Made by a program: the position numbers and the translations under genes. The notes under the pieces are model-generated. The model ran no database searches. It was not told where the DNA came from and saw nothing but the letters and a program-made list of their open reading frames with translations. Below are positions 49,686 through 60,082 of a stretch of 64,000 bases of DNA, piece by piece (within the stretch, counting starts at the first letter, position 1; each line of letters begins with the position of its first letter). Origin of the DNA: Mycolicibacter sp. MU0083 (GTDB lineage: Bacteria > Actinomycetota > Actinomycetes > Mycobacteriales > Mycobacteriaceae); the NCBI RefSeq assembly GCF_963378075.1, contig NZ_OY726394.1, positions 1,364,001-1,428,000 of the forward strand. Direction: 5' to 3'.

Positions 49686-52598
49686 TCACTGCGTGGGCGC
49701 CGCGAACCTGTCGGTGGCCTCGTCATGCGGGGTGTGCGCCGCGATTCCGCGGATGTTCTTATTGGGTCCCCACGGCCGGACCACCTGCGGCCACCAGAAC
49801 CACTTGCCCAACAGCGTTGCGATCGAGGGCATGAAGAACGCCCGGACCACGAAGGTATCCAGCAGCAGTCCGATCGCGACGGTGGTGCCGTACATGCCGA
49901 TCGCCTTGAGGTCGGAAAAGAACATGATGCCCATGGTCGCGGCGAACACCATTCCGGCCGAGGTCACCACGCCACCGCTGCCCGCCATGGCACGGATGTA
50001 ACCGGTCTTGAGCCCGGCGTGAATCTCTTCTTCGAACCGGGAGACCAGCAGCAGGTTGTAGTCCGATCCGACGGCCAGCAGCACGATCACGGCCAGTACC
50101 AGGGTCACCCAATAGATGTGTTGACCGAAGATGTGCTGCCAGATCAACACCGAGATACCGAAGGACGCGGCGATCGAACTGGATGCGGTACCGAGGATCA
50201 CCGCGGCGGCCACCAGGGAACGGGTGATCATCATCATGATCAGGAAGATCAGCGTCAGCGACGCCACGACCGCGATCATCAGGTCGTACTTGGCGCCGTT
50301 CTGCATGTCCTCGTACAGGGCCGCCATGCCGCCGATATAGACCTTGGCGTCGGACAGCGAGGACTGCTTCAAGGCTTCTTGTGCCGCAATACGTTCCGGT
50401 TCGACGCGCTTGATACCCTCGGCGGTCGCCGGATAGGTCTGGTGGGTGACGAAGAAGCGCGCCGACTTGCCGTCCGGGGACATGAACAGTCGCAGACCGG
50501 TCTGGAAGTCCTTGTTGTCGAACGCCTCGGCGGGCAGATAGAAATAGTCGTCGTTCTTGGAGTCGTCGAAGCTCTGGCCCATCATGATCTGGGTGTTGCT
50601 CAGACTCTCCATCTGATCGATGAACGCCGAGAACGTGGAGTGCACCGTCAGCACCAGTCCACGCATGATCTTCATGGTGTCGACCACCGCCGGCAACAGT
50701 TCGACGGCCTGCGGCAGCAGCCTGGCTGTCTTGGTGATGTCGGTGGACAGGTTGTGCAGTTCTTCGGAGAGTTGGTCGACGCCGTCGGTGGTGTCGAAGG
50801 TGTTGCGCAGGGCGTTGCACATCGGGATGTCGAAGCAGTGCGGTTCCCAGTAGAAATAGCTGCGCAGCGGGCGGAACTGGTCGTCGAACTCGGCGATATG
50901 GTCACGGATCCGGTCGGAGATCTCCACGGTGCGTTCGGTGACCTCGGCGGTGTCATCGAAGGTGCGGTCGACCTCTTGCAGGTAGCCGTACATCTGGATC
51001 AGCAACTCGATGTCTTTGTCCAGCTGCTGGGAGATCGTGTCGATGTCCTGGACCCGGTCCTTGAGCGTCTTCATGTTCTGGATCATCAGTTGATTGGAGA
51101 CGCTCAACTGGAACGGAATCGAGCTGTGCTGCAACGGGATACCCAGCGGCCGGGTGATGTCCTGGATCATCCCTATCCCGACCACCCGCATGATGTTCTT
51201 GGCGACCCGGTCCAGCACCAGCATGTCCGCGGGATTGCGCATGTCGTGGTCGGATTCGACCATGGTGATGTCCGGGGCCATCCGCGCGGCCGAGAAGTGC
51301 TTCTCCGCGGCGGCGTAGGCGACGTTGACCGGGGTGTCCTTGGGCAGGTACTTGCGGTCGTCGTAGCCCGGTTTGAACCCCGGCAGGGCGACCAGGCCGA
51401 TCATGATGATGGCCAGGCTGGCGACCATGATCGGTCCCGGCCAGCGCACCACCGAGATCCCGGCCTTTCGCCAGAACCCGCCGCGAGTGGCCTTCTTGGG
51501 GTCGAGCAGACCGAACGTGGTGACCACCACCAGCATTGCGGGGCCCAGCGTCAGGGCGGCGCCGACCACCACGAGCATGCCGACCGAGACCGGAATACCC
51601 ATGGTGTGGAAGTAGGGCAGCCGGGTGAAGTAGAGCATCGCCGATGCGCCGGCGATGGTCAGACCGGACCCGAGCACGACGGGGGTGACGCTGCGAACGG
51701 TGGTGTAGTAGGCGTCGATCCGGTCTTCGCCGGCGACCCGGGCTTCGCGGTAGCGGCCGATCAGGAAGATGCCGTAGTCGGTGCCGGCCGCGATGGCCAG
51801 CATCACCATGATGTTGACCGCGAACGTGGTCAGCCCCATGACGTCGTGATAGCCCATCACGGCCACCACTCCGCGGGCACACATCAACTCCAGCAGCGTC
51901 AGGAACAACTGCGTCAACATCGCAGCCCACGACCGGAAGACGATCAGCAACATGATCGCGATCGCCCCGATGGTGAACAGCGTGATCTTGACCAGGCTGG
52001 CATCGCCGATCTCGCGCAGGTCTGCGGTCAGTGCGGCGGGCCCGGCGACGTAGGCCTGCACGCCCGGGGGAGCCGGGGTGTCATCGATGGCCTTGCGGAC
52101 CGCGACGACGGAGTCGTTGGCTTCGGTCATGCCCTGGTTGCCGACCAGATTGAGCATGACGTAGGCGGCTTTGGCGTCGGAACTCTGCACACCCGCGGCG
52201 GTCAGCCGGTCGCGCCAGAAGTCCTGGGCGTGCTCGACATGCTCCTTGTCCGCGACCAGCTTCGCGACGATCTCGTCGTAGTAGTGGTGGGCCGCGTCGC
52301 CGAGCTCGTCCTCGCCGACCACCACCATCATCACGGTGCTGTTGGACTTGTATTCCTGAAAGTTCTCGCCGACGAGCTTGCTGGCGATCATCGACGGTGC
52401 GTCGACCGGCGCCAACGGGGCGGAGTGTTCCTCGGAGATGACTTCCAGCTGCGGCACAAGGATGTTCACCAAAACGGTGAGCACGACCCAGGCGATGATG
52501 ATCGGCACCGCGAAGATCCGCAGCATGTGCGCGAAGAACGGTCGCTTGACGTGCGGATCCTGCTGACCGTCGAGGCGCGTCTTGATGCGTTTGATCAT
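49686..52598 (-). CDS. MmpL-family RND transporter (MmpL4/MmpL5-like)
   Basis: A 970-residue mycobacterial membrane protein large: TM1 near the N-terminus (IFAVPIIIAWVVLTVLVNIL), a first periplasmic domain, TM2-6, a second and longer periplasmic domain with a helical coiled-coil-like stretch (LMIQNMKTLKDRVQDIDTIS onward), and TM7-12. Proton-relay Asp-Tyr pairs sit in AAGTDYGIFLIGRY and AVGSDYNLLLVSRF. The inserted helical region and the paired MmpS point to the MmpL4/MmpL5 class, which exports siderophores and drugs in M. tuberculosis; the cargo here is unproven. The start overlaps the mmpS stop by four bases. Confidence 0.95.
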   Translation of the reverse strand: MIKRIKTRLDGQQDPHVKRPFFAHMLRIFAVPIIIAWVVLTVLVNILVPQLEVISEEHSAPLAPVDAPSMIASKLVGENFQEYKSNSTVMMVVVGEDELGDAAHHYYDEIVAKLVADKEHVEHAQDFWRDRLTAAGVQSSDAKAAYVMLNLVGNQGMTEANDSVVAVRKAIDDTPAPPGVQAYVAGPAALTADLREIGDASLVKITLFTIGAIAIMLLIVFRSWAAMLTQLFLTLLELMCARGVVAVMGYHDVMGLTTFAVNIMVMLAIAAGTDYGIFLIGRYREARVAGEDRIDAYYTTVRSVTPVVLGSGLTIAGASAMLYFTRLPYFHTMGIPVSVGMLVVVGAALTLGPAMLVVVTTFGLLDPKKATRGGFWRKAGISVVRWPGPIMVASLAIIMIGLVALPGFKPGYDDRKYLPKDTPVNVAYAAAEKHFSAARMAPDITMVESDHDMRNPADMLVLDRVAKNIMRVVGIGMIQDITRPLGIPLQHSSIPFQLSVSNQLMIQNMKTLKDRVQDIDTISQQLDKDIELLIQMYGYLQEVDRTFDDTAEVTERTVEISDRIRDHIAEFDDQFRPLRSYFYWEPHCFDIPMCNALRNTFDTTDGVDQLSEELHNLSTDITKTARLLPQAVELLPAVVDTMKIMRGLVLTVHSTFSAFIDQMESLSNTQIMMGQSFDDSKNDDYFYLPAEAFDNKDFQTGLRLFMSPDGKSARFFVTHQTYPATAEGIKRVEPERIAAQEALKQSSLSDAKVYIGGMAALYEDMQNGAKYDLMIAVVASLTLIFLIMMMITRSLVAAAVILGTASSSIAASFGISVLIWQHIFGQHIYWVTLVLAVIVLLAVGSDYNLLLVSRFEEEIHAGLKTGYIRAMAGSGGVVTSAGMVFAATMGIMFFSDLKAIGMYGTTVAIGLLLDTFVVRAFFMPSIATLLGKWFWWPQVVRPWGPNKNIRGIAAHTPHDEATDRFAAPTQ

Positions 52599-53038
52599 CC
52601 GGACTTCACCAGGCAGTAGGTCTGGGCGTTGAGTCCGGAGGACCGGCGCTCGTCGAGCAGACGGTCGTCGATCTTGATGCGGCAGCCGATCTCACCGGTG
52701 TTGCCCTGCACGATCATGTTCGCCATGACGGCCGGCAGCACGGTGACCACGGTGTAACTCCAGGGCAGCGGCACGTCGTTGAGCTGATGGACGTTGGCCT
52801 CGGCGTCCCAGTAGTTGATGTCGGCGCGGGTCCCGGGCGGCCCGAATGCCTCGTAGGCGACGTATTTCGGGTTGAACTGGACGATCTCGATGCCGGCGCC
52901 GGCATGGGGATTGAGGTCTTCGGAGGCGAACACCTTGTGCAACCGGGTGACGATCACACTCGAAACCGCGATGACCACGATGAATACCAGCGGAATCCAG
53001 TGTTTGGAGAGTATGCCGGTGATCGAGAACTTCTTCAT
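52595..53038 (-). CDS. MmpS-family accessory membrane protein
   Basis: A 147-residue partner of MmpL. A short basic N-terminus (MKKFSITGILSKHW) leads into one transmembrane helix (IPLVFIVVIAVSSVIVTRL), followed by a periplasmic beta-sandwich with the family block VAYEAFGPPGTRADINYWDAE. A cysteine pair near the C-terminus (IGCRIKID and QTYCLVKSG) could form a disulphide. MmpS proteins stabilise or assist MmpL export. It is the first gene of the mmpS-mmpL unit. Confidence 0.95.
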   Translation of the reverse strand: MKKFSITGILSKHWIPLVFIVVIAVSSVIVTRLHKVFASEDLNPHAGAGIEIVQFNPKYVAYEAFGPPGTRADINYWDAEANVHQLNDVPLPWSYTVVTVLPAVMANMIVQGNTGEIGCRIKIDDRLLDERRSSGLNAQTYCLVKSG

Positions 53039-53159
53039 CCCACCGCCTTCCGCTGGTCGATAGTGCGGTTGATCGTTGGCGTCTGACCGAAATTACTCCG
53101 AGGCTCGGCGGAAGCGTCGATGGTTCCGCCGGTTTCACCCTCGGGCAGCATAACCTTTG

Positions 53160-53169
53160 CTTAGCTAAG
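53160..53169. promoter_or_regulatory. Palindrome in the mmpS/lipoprotein divergent region
   Basis: CTTAGCTAAG lies between the divergent starts at 53038 and 53261, inside an AT-rich stretch (CCTTTGCTTAGCTAAGGATT). It recalls the TTAG/CTAA halves of IdeR iron boxes but lacks the central base that separates them, so it is not called an iron box. Confidence 0.3.
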
Positions 53170-53260
53170 GATTAAACCCGGCGCGTCCGTCGGCGGCATC
53201 CGCGACCGCCGCCGTTTCGACTCCAGCACGGATGCGCCGACTTCAGTAGCATGGCCGCTG

Positions 53261-53848
53261 ATGCGCGGTCTGGTGAATGTCGTCGGAAGCGGCTTGGTGG
53301 CCGTCGTGGTTGCGTTGTCGCTGGCCGGCTGCGCTGATAACGGCACGTCCGGCGCGTCGGCGAGCGGATCGGCCGCTCCAGACGCGTCCTGGTCGCGACC
53401 GGAGGCACCGCCGGACCCGCGGACGCTGGTGCGTGCGAGCGAGCTCGCGGTGTCCCAGGTCCCCGACAGTGCGCTGATCTTCATCGAAAGCCTGACCAGC
53501 GACGCCGGAACCTGGAAGGCGGGGCTGGTCACGCCCGACGGCACCGAACATCAGGTCAAGATCGGTTCCGACGGGATAGCGGTACTGGTCGGCCCGACGG
53601 TGACCGACGACGGTGAGGCCGACAAGGCCAAGCGGCGCGCCAACGTCGAGGGCGCACATCTGGACTTCCGCAGCGCAGTGGACACGGTGTTGGCGGCCGT
53701 CCCCAATGGTTCGATCACCGAGTTGAGCCTGCTCGACATCAACGGCACCGTCGTCTGGAATGCCGACGTGTGGGATCAGGACCTGGCCGAGCGCGACGTC
53801 ACCGTCGATGCCGCGTCCGGAAAGGTCACCGCCAACCGGCGGGTCTGA
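53261..53848 (+). CDS. Secreted lipoprotein, PepSY-like
   Basis: A 195-residue predicted lipoprotein: signal peptide with the lipobox LSLAGC (Cys at ~25), then a Ser/Ala/Pro linker. Two PepSY-like repeats follow (SELAVSQVPDSALIFIESL; then RSAVDTVLAAVPNGSITEL, ending VTVDAASGKVTANRRV). PepSY domains often inhibit proteases or act in cell-envelope regulation. It is divergent from mmpS and precedes a convergent oxidoreductase; no function is assigned. Confidence 0.85.
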   Translation: MRGLVNVVGSGLVAVVVALSLAGCADNGTSGASASGSAAPDASWSRPEAPPDPRTLVRASELAVSQVPDSALIFIESLTSDAGTWKAGLVTPDGTEHQVKIGSDGIAVLVGPTVTDDGEADKAKRRANVEGAHLDFRSAVDTVLAAVPNGSITELSLLDINGTVVWNADVWDQDLAERDVTVDAASGKVTANRRV

Positions 53849-53913
53849 TGCGGCGGTCCAGCTTCGGCTCTCCTGCGTCGAACCTCGCTAACCGCCGGGT
53901 CTGATTCGGCGGC

Positions 53914-54954
53914 TCAACCCGCCCGGCCGGTGACCGGCGGCAGATCGGCCAGCGTCACGATGCCCGGCGCGGCGGCGACCACCGACGGCACCGCGTTGGT
54001 GACCGGCATCGCCGTGTAGATCGAGCCCAGGCCGTTGAAGTTCGCCTCGTTCCAGTCCTTGGGCGGCAGGCAGTTGATGACGGTGCGCATGTTGGGCAGC
54101 CCGAACACCTGGATGACATGGCCGTGGGCCACCGGCTTGGGCGGGGTGACCTGATCGCCCATGATCCAGTTGAAGCCGACGCTGACCACGTTGCGGTCAC
54201 CCACCCAGCCGCGGTGGTAGCCGAACACACTGCCCACGGTTCCGGCGGGGATCTTCATGAAACCCAGATCGCTGTCGCCGGTGGCGGCGGTGAACTGCAC
54301 GTCGAAGGTGATCCGATCCAACTGTGCGCCGATCGCGTCGGCCATCATGGCCGCGGACTCGGCGAACACCTCGCTTTCGCGGCGCACACTCTCCGCCAGC
54401 CCGGGGGTGTCGGGATCCTGCGCGAACCCCATGGCCGCCATGGTGGCCGCCGACTCGTAGGTCGAGCAGTCCACCGATTCGGTGATCCGGATCTCGTCGA
54501 CCCGCTCGCACGCCCCGGACAACACCATGCCGACCATGTTGGTCAGCCCGGGGTGCGCACCACTGCCGAACATCGTCGAATTCCCGGCCCGGCAGGCGTC
54601 CTCGATGCGTTTGCGGTCCGCGGCGCTCTGTTTGCCTCCGGTGATCCAGGCCGCCGTCGAACAGACGTTGATCCCGGCTTCCAACAGCCGCACCAGCTCG
54701 TCGATGCTCGGCCACAGCGGGTTGTAACAGCAGGCGTCCGGACGCAGCGCGATCAGCGCGTCGATGTCATCGGTGGCGGTGACCCCGGTGGCCTCCGGCC
54801 AGCCGGCAAGCTCGGCGGCATCCACCCCGACCTTGTCCTTGCCGTGCGCATAGACGCCCACCAACTCCATGTCGGGCCTGCCGATGATGGCGTGCAGCGA
54901 GCGCTGGCCGATGTTGCCGGTGGTCCACTGGATGACGCGAAGCGGTGTGTTCAT
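53914..54954 (-). CDS. Dihydrodipicolinate reductase-like NAD(P)-dependent oxidoreductase
   Basis: A 346-residue protein starting with a Rossmann-type segment, LRVIQWTTGNIGQRSLHAII, of the DapB-like/2,4-diaminopentanoate-dehydrogenase-like family common in mycobacteria. Other blocks are CCYNPLWPSIDELVRLLEAG, MFGSGAHPGLTNMVGMVLSG and KIPAGTVGSVFGYHRGW. It cannot be DapB itself, being longer with a different C-terminal domain. The substrate is unknown. Its start is only 38 bp from that of the divergent eis gene. Confidence 0.85.
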   Translation of the reverse strand: MNTPLRVIQWTTGNIGQRSLHAIIGRPDMELVGVYAHGKDKVGVDAAELAGWPEATGVTATDDIDALIALRPDACCYNPLWPSIDELVRLLEAGINVCSTAAWITGGKQSAADRKRIEDACRAGNSTMFGSGAHPGLTNMVGMVLSGACERVDEIRITESVDCSTYESAATMAAMGFAQDPDTPGLAESVRRESEVFAESAAMMADAIGAQLDRITFDVQFTAATGDSDLGFMKIPAGTVGSVFGYHRGWVGDRNVVSVGFNWIMGDQVTPPKPVAHGHVIQVFGLPNMRTVINCLPPKDWNEANFNGLGSIYTAMPVTNAVPSVVAAAPGIVTLADLPPVTGRAG

Positions 54955-54992
54955 AGGGCACCACCATATTCAGGTGCGCTGCGGCGGACTTT

Positions 54993-56204
54993 GTGGCACC
55001 GTCGGATCACGTGGCCGAGCTGATTCTGCGTAGCGCAACCGACGATGATTGGCCGGCGATGGGGGTGCTGGCCGCCACCGGTTTCGGCGAGGACTGGGAC
55101 TCCCGGGCGATGGTCGCCTGGCGGGCCCTGACCACCGCAGACAGTGCGATCGTGGTCGCTGACGGCGACGACGTCATCGGCATGTCGGGCTACCTGGATC
55201 TGGAGGTGACGGTGCCCGGCGGCGCGGTATTGCCGACCGCCGGTGTCAGTTTCGTCGTGGTGGCGCCGACCCACCGTCGGCGCGGAGTGCTCCGGATGAT
55301 GTACACCGAATTGCACCGCCGCATTGCCGATTCGGGCTATCCGATCGCGGCGTTGACCGCCAGCGAGGGCGGCATCTACGGGCGGTTCGGTTATGGTCCG
55401 GCAACGGTGGACCACGAGCTGACCATCGATCGGCGGTTCGCGCGGTTGCATGCCGATGCGCCCGATCCCGGCGGGGTACGGCTGATCCGAGTTGCCGACC
55501 GCGGAGACGAACTGGCCGAGATCTATCAGCGGTGGCGCCGGCGCGTTCCGGGCGGATTGGCGCGTCCGTCGGTGCTCTGGGATGAGGTGCTCGCCGATCG
55601 GGAGAACACCCGCGGCGGCGGCACCGGATGGTTCGGGTTGCTGCATCCCGACGGCTACGTGCTCTACCGCATCCACGGAGAACATCCGAAGTCGGTGCGG
55701 GTCGGTGAGTTCCGTGCCGTCACCCCCGATGCGCACGCCGCATTGTGGCGGGCGTTGCTCGGGCTCGATCTGATGGCCGAGATCGTCATCGAGACCTACC
55801 CGGACGACCCGATGCCGTACCTGCTCACCGATACCCGGCTGGCCACCACCACCGGACGCTCGGACGGCCTGTGGCTGCGGATCATGGACATCCCCAAGGT
55901 GCTGACCGCACGCCGCTACGCCGCCGATGTGTCGGCCGTCCTGCAGATCCGTGACGGATTCCGCGCCGATGGCGGGCGATTCGCCCTCACGGTCCGCGAC
56001 GGACGCGCCGACTGCACCCCGACCGATGCCGGGGCCGACGTCGAACTGGATCTGGACGTGCTGGGCATCCTCTACCTGGGCGCGCACCGGGCGTCGGCGC
56101 TGGCCGCAGCGGGAAGGCTGCGCGGCCGCGACGACGCCCTGGTGCGTGCACTGGATGCGGCGTTCGTCAGCGACGTCGCCGCCCAGATCGGGTTCGGGTT
56201 CTAA
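54993..56204 (+). CDS. eis: Eis-type GNAT N-acetyltransferase
   Basis: A 403-residue two-GNAT-plus-SCP2-like protein collinear with M. tuberculosis Eis, which acetylates aminoglycosides and host proteins. The acetyl-CoA loop is [17 protein letters not shown], the catalytic tyrosine lies in [15 protein letters not shown], and the chain ends in phenylalanine (IGFGF), the terminal carboxylate of which serves as base in Eis. The GTG start aligns with the known N-terminus. Its place before comEA is the same as Rv2416c, though two acyl-CoA dehydrogenase genes intervene here. Natural substrates are unknown. Confidence 0.92.
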   Translation: MAPSDHVAELILRSATDDDWPAMGVLAATGFGEDWDSRAMVAWRALTTADSAIVVADGDDVIGMSGYLDLEVTVPGGAVLPTAGVSFVVVAPTHRRRGVLRMMYTELHRRIADSGYPIAALTASEGGIYGRFGYGPATVDHELTIDRRFARLHADAPDPGGVRLIRVADRGDELAEIYQRWRRRVPGGLARPSVLWDEVLADRENTRGGGTGWFGLLHPDGYVLYRIHGEHPKSVRVGEFRAVTPDAHAALWRALLGLDLMAEIVIETYPDDPMPYLLTDTRLATTTGRSDGLWLRIMDIPKVLTARRYAADVSAVLQIRDGFRADGGRFALTVRDGRADCTPTDAGADVELDLDVLGILYLGAHRASALAAAGRLRGRDDALVRALDAAFVSDVAAQIGFGF

Positions 56205-56208
56205 CCGG

Positions 56209-57315
56209 CTACATCTTGGCCAGGTCGTAGTCGGCCAGGCCGTCGATCAGCACCTGCAGCTGGTTCTGCGACGAGCCCAGGGTGTGCTCGATGGCGGTGA
56301 GCCGAGCCGCGTAGTGACTCACCGGATACTCCCAGGTCACGCCGATCCCGCCGTGCAACTGGATGGCCTCCTGGGCGATGTGCCGCCCCGATCGGCCGAT
56401 CTGCAACTTGGCCCGGGCGGCGATCCGCGGGTCGATATCACCGTCGGCCAGGGACATCGAGGCGTACATGCTCATGCTGCGGGCCAGTTCCAACGACACG
56501 TACATGTCCGCGGCGCGCTGAGTCAGGGTCTGGAAGGTGTTGAGCGTGACCCCGAACTGCTTGCGCGTCTTGAGGTAATCGGTGGTCAGCCGCAGCGCCT
56601 CCTCCATCGCCCCGAGGGCTTCGGCGCACAGTGCCGCGGAGATGCGGATCAACGCGTGTTCGATGGCCGTGGTGGCGTCGGAGGCCTCACCCAGCGCGGT
56701 GGCCGGTGCATCGGCGAAGTCGATCTGGGCGCCGCGCTGACCGTCGAAGGTCCGGTAGGACTGTCGGGTCACGCCGTCCCCGCTCGGGTCGACCAGGAAA
56801 AGCCCGGTGCCGCCGTTCGGCAGGGCGGCGCTGACCACCAGGGTGTCCGCGCGGTCCCCGGCCAGCACCGGATTCTTGGATCCGCTCAGCCGCCACGAAT
56901 CGCCCTGCTGCACAGCGGTGGTGGTCACCGCGGCGGTGATCCCGCGCATGGCGGACTCGGTGTGGGCGAAGGCCAGCATGCGCTCACCGGCGGCGACCTC
57001 GTCGAGCAACGCACGCTGCGCGTCGTCGCCGCGCTCGGCGATCAGCGCACCCGGCCCGAGGGCACCGTGGACCACCGGCTCCGGCGCCAACCGCCGGCCG
57101 ATCTCGGTGAGCACCACCATGATCTCCAGGGGCCCGGAATCGGCGTCGAAACCCAGACCGAGAATGCCGACCTCGGCCAGTTGCTTCCAAACCTCGGGGT
57201 TGAACCCGGGCTCGGTCTCGATGATCTTGTTGCGGGTCTCGGTGTCGTAGTCCGCCAACATCGAACGGGTGGTGTCGCGGAGCAGAACCTGCTCGTCGAT
57301 GAGTTGAAAGTCCAT
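56209..57315 (-). CDS. Acyl-CoA dehydrogenase, smaller subunit of a heteromeric pair
   Basis: A 368-residue FadE-type flavoprotein. The N-terminal helical domain starts MDFQLIDEQVLLRDTTRSML. The middle strand domain is eroded (SGSKNPVLAGDRADTLVV). The C-terminal domain has KTRKQFGVTLNTFQTLTQRAADM and the FAD-contact block AIQLHGGIGVTWEYPVSHY. With the next gene it resembles the alpha2-beta2 acyl-CoA dehydrogenases that act on steroid side-chain CoA esters in mycobacteria (FadE26/27-like arrangement), but the substrate cannot be read from sequence. It converges on eis with a 4-bp gap. Confidence 0.9.
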   Translation of the reverse strand: MDFQLIDEQVLLRDTTRSMLADYDTETRNKIIETEPGFNPEVWKQLAEVGILGLGFDADSGPLEIMVVLTEIGRRLAPEPVVHGALGPGALIAERGDDAQRALLDEVAAGERMLAFAHTESAMRGITAAVTTTAVQQGDSWRLSGSKNPVLAGDRADTLVVSAALPNGGTGLFLVDPSGDGVTRQSYRTFDGQRGAQIDFADAPATALGEASDATTAIEHALIRISAALCAEALGAMEEALRLTTDYLKTRKQFGVTLNTFQTLTQRAADMYVSLELARSMSMYASMSLADGDIDPRIAARAKLQIGRSGRHIAQEAIQLHGGIGVTWEYPVSHYAARLTAIEHTLGSSQNQLQVLIDGLADYDLAKM

Positions 57316-57330
57316 AGCGGTTCTACCTCT

Positions 57331-58491
<1,161 letters not shown>

Positions 58492-58502
58492 GTCGACCTC
58501 CC

Positions 58503-58540
58503 GGTTGGTTGGGTGAACTCAGGGTTGGTTAGCACCCTAA
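58503..58540. promoter_or_regulatory. Direct and inverted repeats upstream of the fadE pair
   Basis: GGTTGGTT occurs at 58503-58510 and 58523-58530, exactly 20 bp (two helical turns) apart. TTAGCACCCTAA (58529-58540) is a small inverted repeat and, read on the minus strand, contains a -10-like TAGGGT. This layout could bind a regulator of the acyl-CoA dehydrogenase genes. Confidence 0.35.
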
Positions 58541-58576
58541 TCGTCTAATCGGTGGCACTGCGGGGGAGGTCTTGGC

Positions 58577-59137
58577 ATGCGCTTTTGTACGCTGGACGTC
58601 ATGAGACGGTGGGTCGTCGCGTTAGGTGTCCTGCTCATGCCGCTGGTGTCGTGTACGGCGGAGTCCGCCGATCACGCCGAACCGAACGCGACGCCGTCGC
58701 CGCAGCAAACACCGCAGGCCCGGCCGGTCGCCCACGTCGGCCAGACGCTGAATCTGATGCGGATCGGCGGACAGCAGATCGCCGTGACGTTGACAGAGGT
58801 GATCTCCCCGGCGACCGTCCCGAACGGCTGGGGCGAGGCGGGCCGGACCTACGTCGCGACCAAACTGCGGATCGAGAATGCCGGGACCACGACGATCGTC
58901 GGCAACGGCAACAGCGATGTTTCGATAATCGGCTCCGACGGCCAGACCTACCGGGCGGACTTCGCCAAGGTGACCGAATGCCGGGATTTCACCAACGGCT
59001 GGTTCGTGATCGCCTCCGGTGCCACCGACGCCGGCTGCATCGTCTTCGCCCTGCCCACCGGGGTCGGCGCGGAGAAGGTGCGCTATGCACCATCCTCGGG
59101 CATCTCACAAGACGTGGGGGAGTGGCTGAATCCCTGA
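58577..59137 (+). CDS. Secreted lipoprotein, DUF4352-like
   Basis: A 186-residue protein: signal peptide (MRRWVVALGVLLMPLVSC, lipobox Cys), a Pro/Gln-rich linker, then an immunoglobulin-like beta domain (VGQTLNLMRIGGQQIAVTL; YVATKLRIENAGTTTIVGNG; a Cys pair in TECRDF and DAGCIVF). This resembles DUF4352-type ligand-binding lipoproteins of unknown role. I chose the ATG at 58577 because GGGGGAGG stands before it; an ATG at 58601 gives a more usual signal peptide length. Confidence 0.82.
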   Translation: MRFCTLDVMRRWVVALGVLLMPLVSCTAESADHAEPNATPSPQQTPQARPVAHVGQTLNLMRIGGQQIAVTLTEVISPATVPNGWGEAGRTYVATKLRIENAGTTTIVGNGNSDVSIIGSDGQTYRADFAKVTECRDFTNGWFVIASGATDAGCIVFALPTGVGAEKVRYAPSSGISQDVGEWLNP

Positions 59138-59231
59138 CCGGGTGTCCACAGTCCCGCCGGCGATCCACAGGCCGGCGCGGATCGCGCGGTTAAGCAATCG
59201 GAGCGACGGTGGCCGGACCTAGCGTCGGTCC

Positions 59232-60080
59232 ATGGCTACCGAACTTCCCGGCGAGCGGCTACAGCGTCGACTCGGCCTGCTGCCCGAACCCGACGACGGC
59301 GACGACACCCCCGCAGCGGACGACGTAGACCCGAACTCTCTGGTGCCCCGCTGGCTGCCCGACGACACCGCCGACCCGGGCTGGTTGGCCAAAGTGCGGG
59401 CCGATCCGGGCCGAGCCGGTGCGATCGCACTGGCGGTGATCGCGGCCGTCGCGTTGCTGATCACGGTGTTCACCGTGCTCCACGATCGGCCCGCACCGGT
59501 ACTGAGCGCCAAACTGCCGCCGGTGGAGATGGCTTCCACAGCAAGCTCGCGTGCCGAGGACCCGGCGTCGGGCCCGGTCCCGCCGGCGAGCGACACCGTG
59601 GTGGTCAGCGTGGTCGGACTGGTGCACAAGCCGGGCCTGGCGACACTGTCACCGGGATCCCGGATCGCCGACGCACTCACCGCCGCCGGCGGCGCACTCG
59701 ACGGTGCGGACACCATCGGGCTGAACCTGGCTCGCCCGTTGGTCGACGGCGAACAGATCGTCGTGGGCCTGGCACCGCCGGACGGTCCTCCGGTGCTGGG
59801 GAGCTCGGTCGGCCCCACCGCACCGGGACCCGACGCACCGCACACCGGCGCCACGCCGGCAGCGGAGCGCCCCGAGCCCAAACCCGGCCAGCCCATCGAC
59901 CTCAACACCGCAACCGTCGAGCAACTCGATGCCCTCCCCGGGGTGGGGCCGGTGACGGCCGCGGCCATCGTGGCCTGGCGTGACACCCACGGCAGATTCA
60001 CCCGGGTCGAGCAACTCGGTGACGTCGACGGCATCGGCCCGGCACGGCTGGAGAAGCTGCGCGCACTGGTCCGCGTCTGA
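59232..60080 (+). CDS. ComEA-like DNA-binding helix-hairpin-helix protein
   Basis: A 282-residue membrane-anchored protein: cytoplasmic acidic N-terminus, one TM (AIALAVIAAVALLITVFTVL, ~60-80), an SLBB domain (VVSVVGLVHKPGLATLSPG), a Pro-rich linker, and two C-terminal HhH motifs (LNTATVEQLDALPGVGPVTAAAI; FTRVEQLGDVDGIGPARLEKL). In competent bacteria ComEA binds incoming DNA outside the membrane. Natural competence is not established for most mycobacteria. It is followed after two bases by comEC. Confidence 0.9.
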   Translation: MATELPGERLQRRLGLLPEPDDGDDTPAADDVDPNSLVPRWLPDDTADPGWLAKVRADPGRAGAIALAVIAAVALLITVFTVLHDRPAPVLSAKLPPVEMASTASSRAEDPASGPVPPASDTVVVSVVGLVHKPGLATLSPGSRIADALTAAGGALDGADTIGLNLARPLVDGEQIVVGLAPPDGPPVLGSSVGPTAPGPDAPHTGATPAAERPEPKPGQPIDLNTATVEQLDALPGVGPVTAAAIVAWRDTHGRFTRVEQLGDVDGIGPARLEKLRALVRV

Positions 60081-60082
60081 CC

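Noticed and set aside
49683..52619. 978-codon plus-strand open frame opposite mmpL
   Set aside because: It is the complement of a clear MmpL gene and encodes a His/Asp/Gln-rich non-domain chain.
53153..53171. IdeR iron box upstream of mmpS
   Set aside because: The TTAG and CTAA halves abut directly, without the central base of the consensus, and the flanks match poorly.
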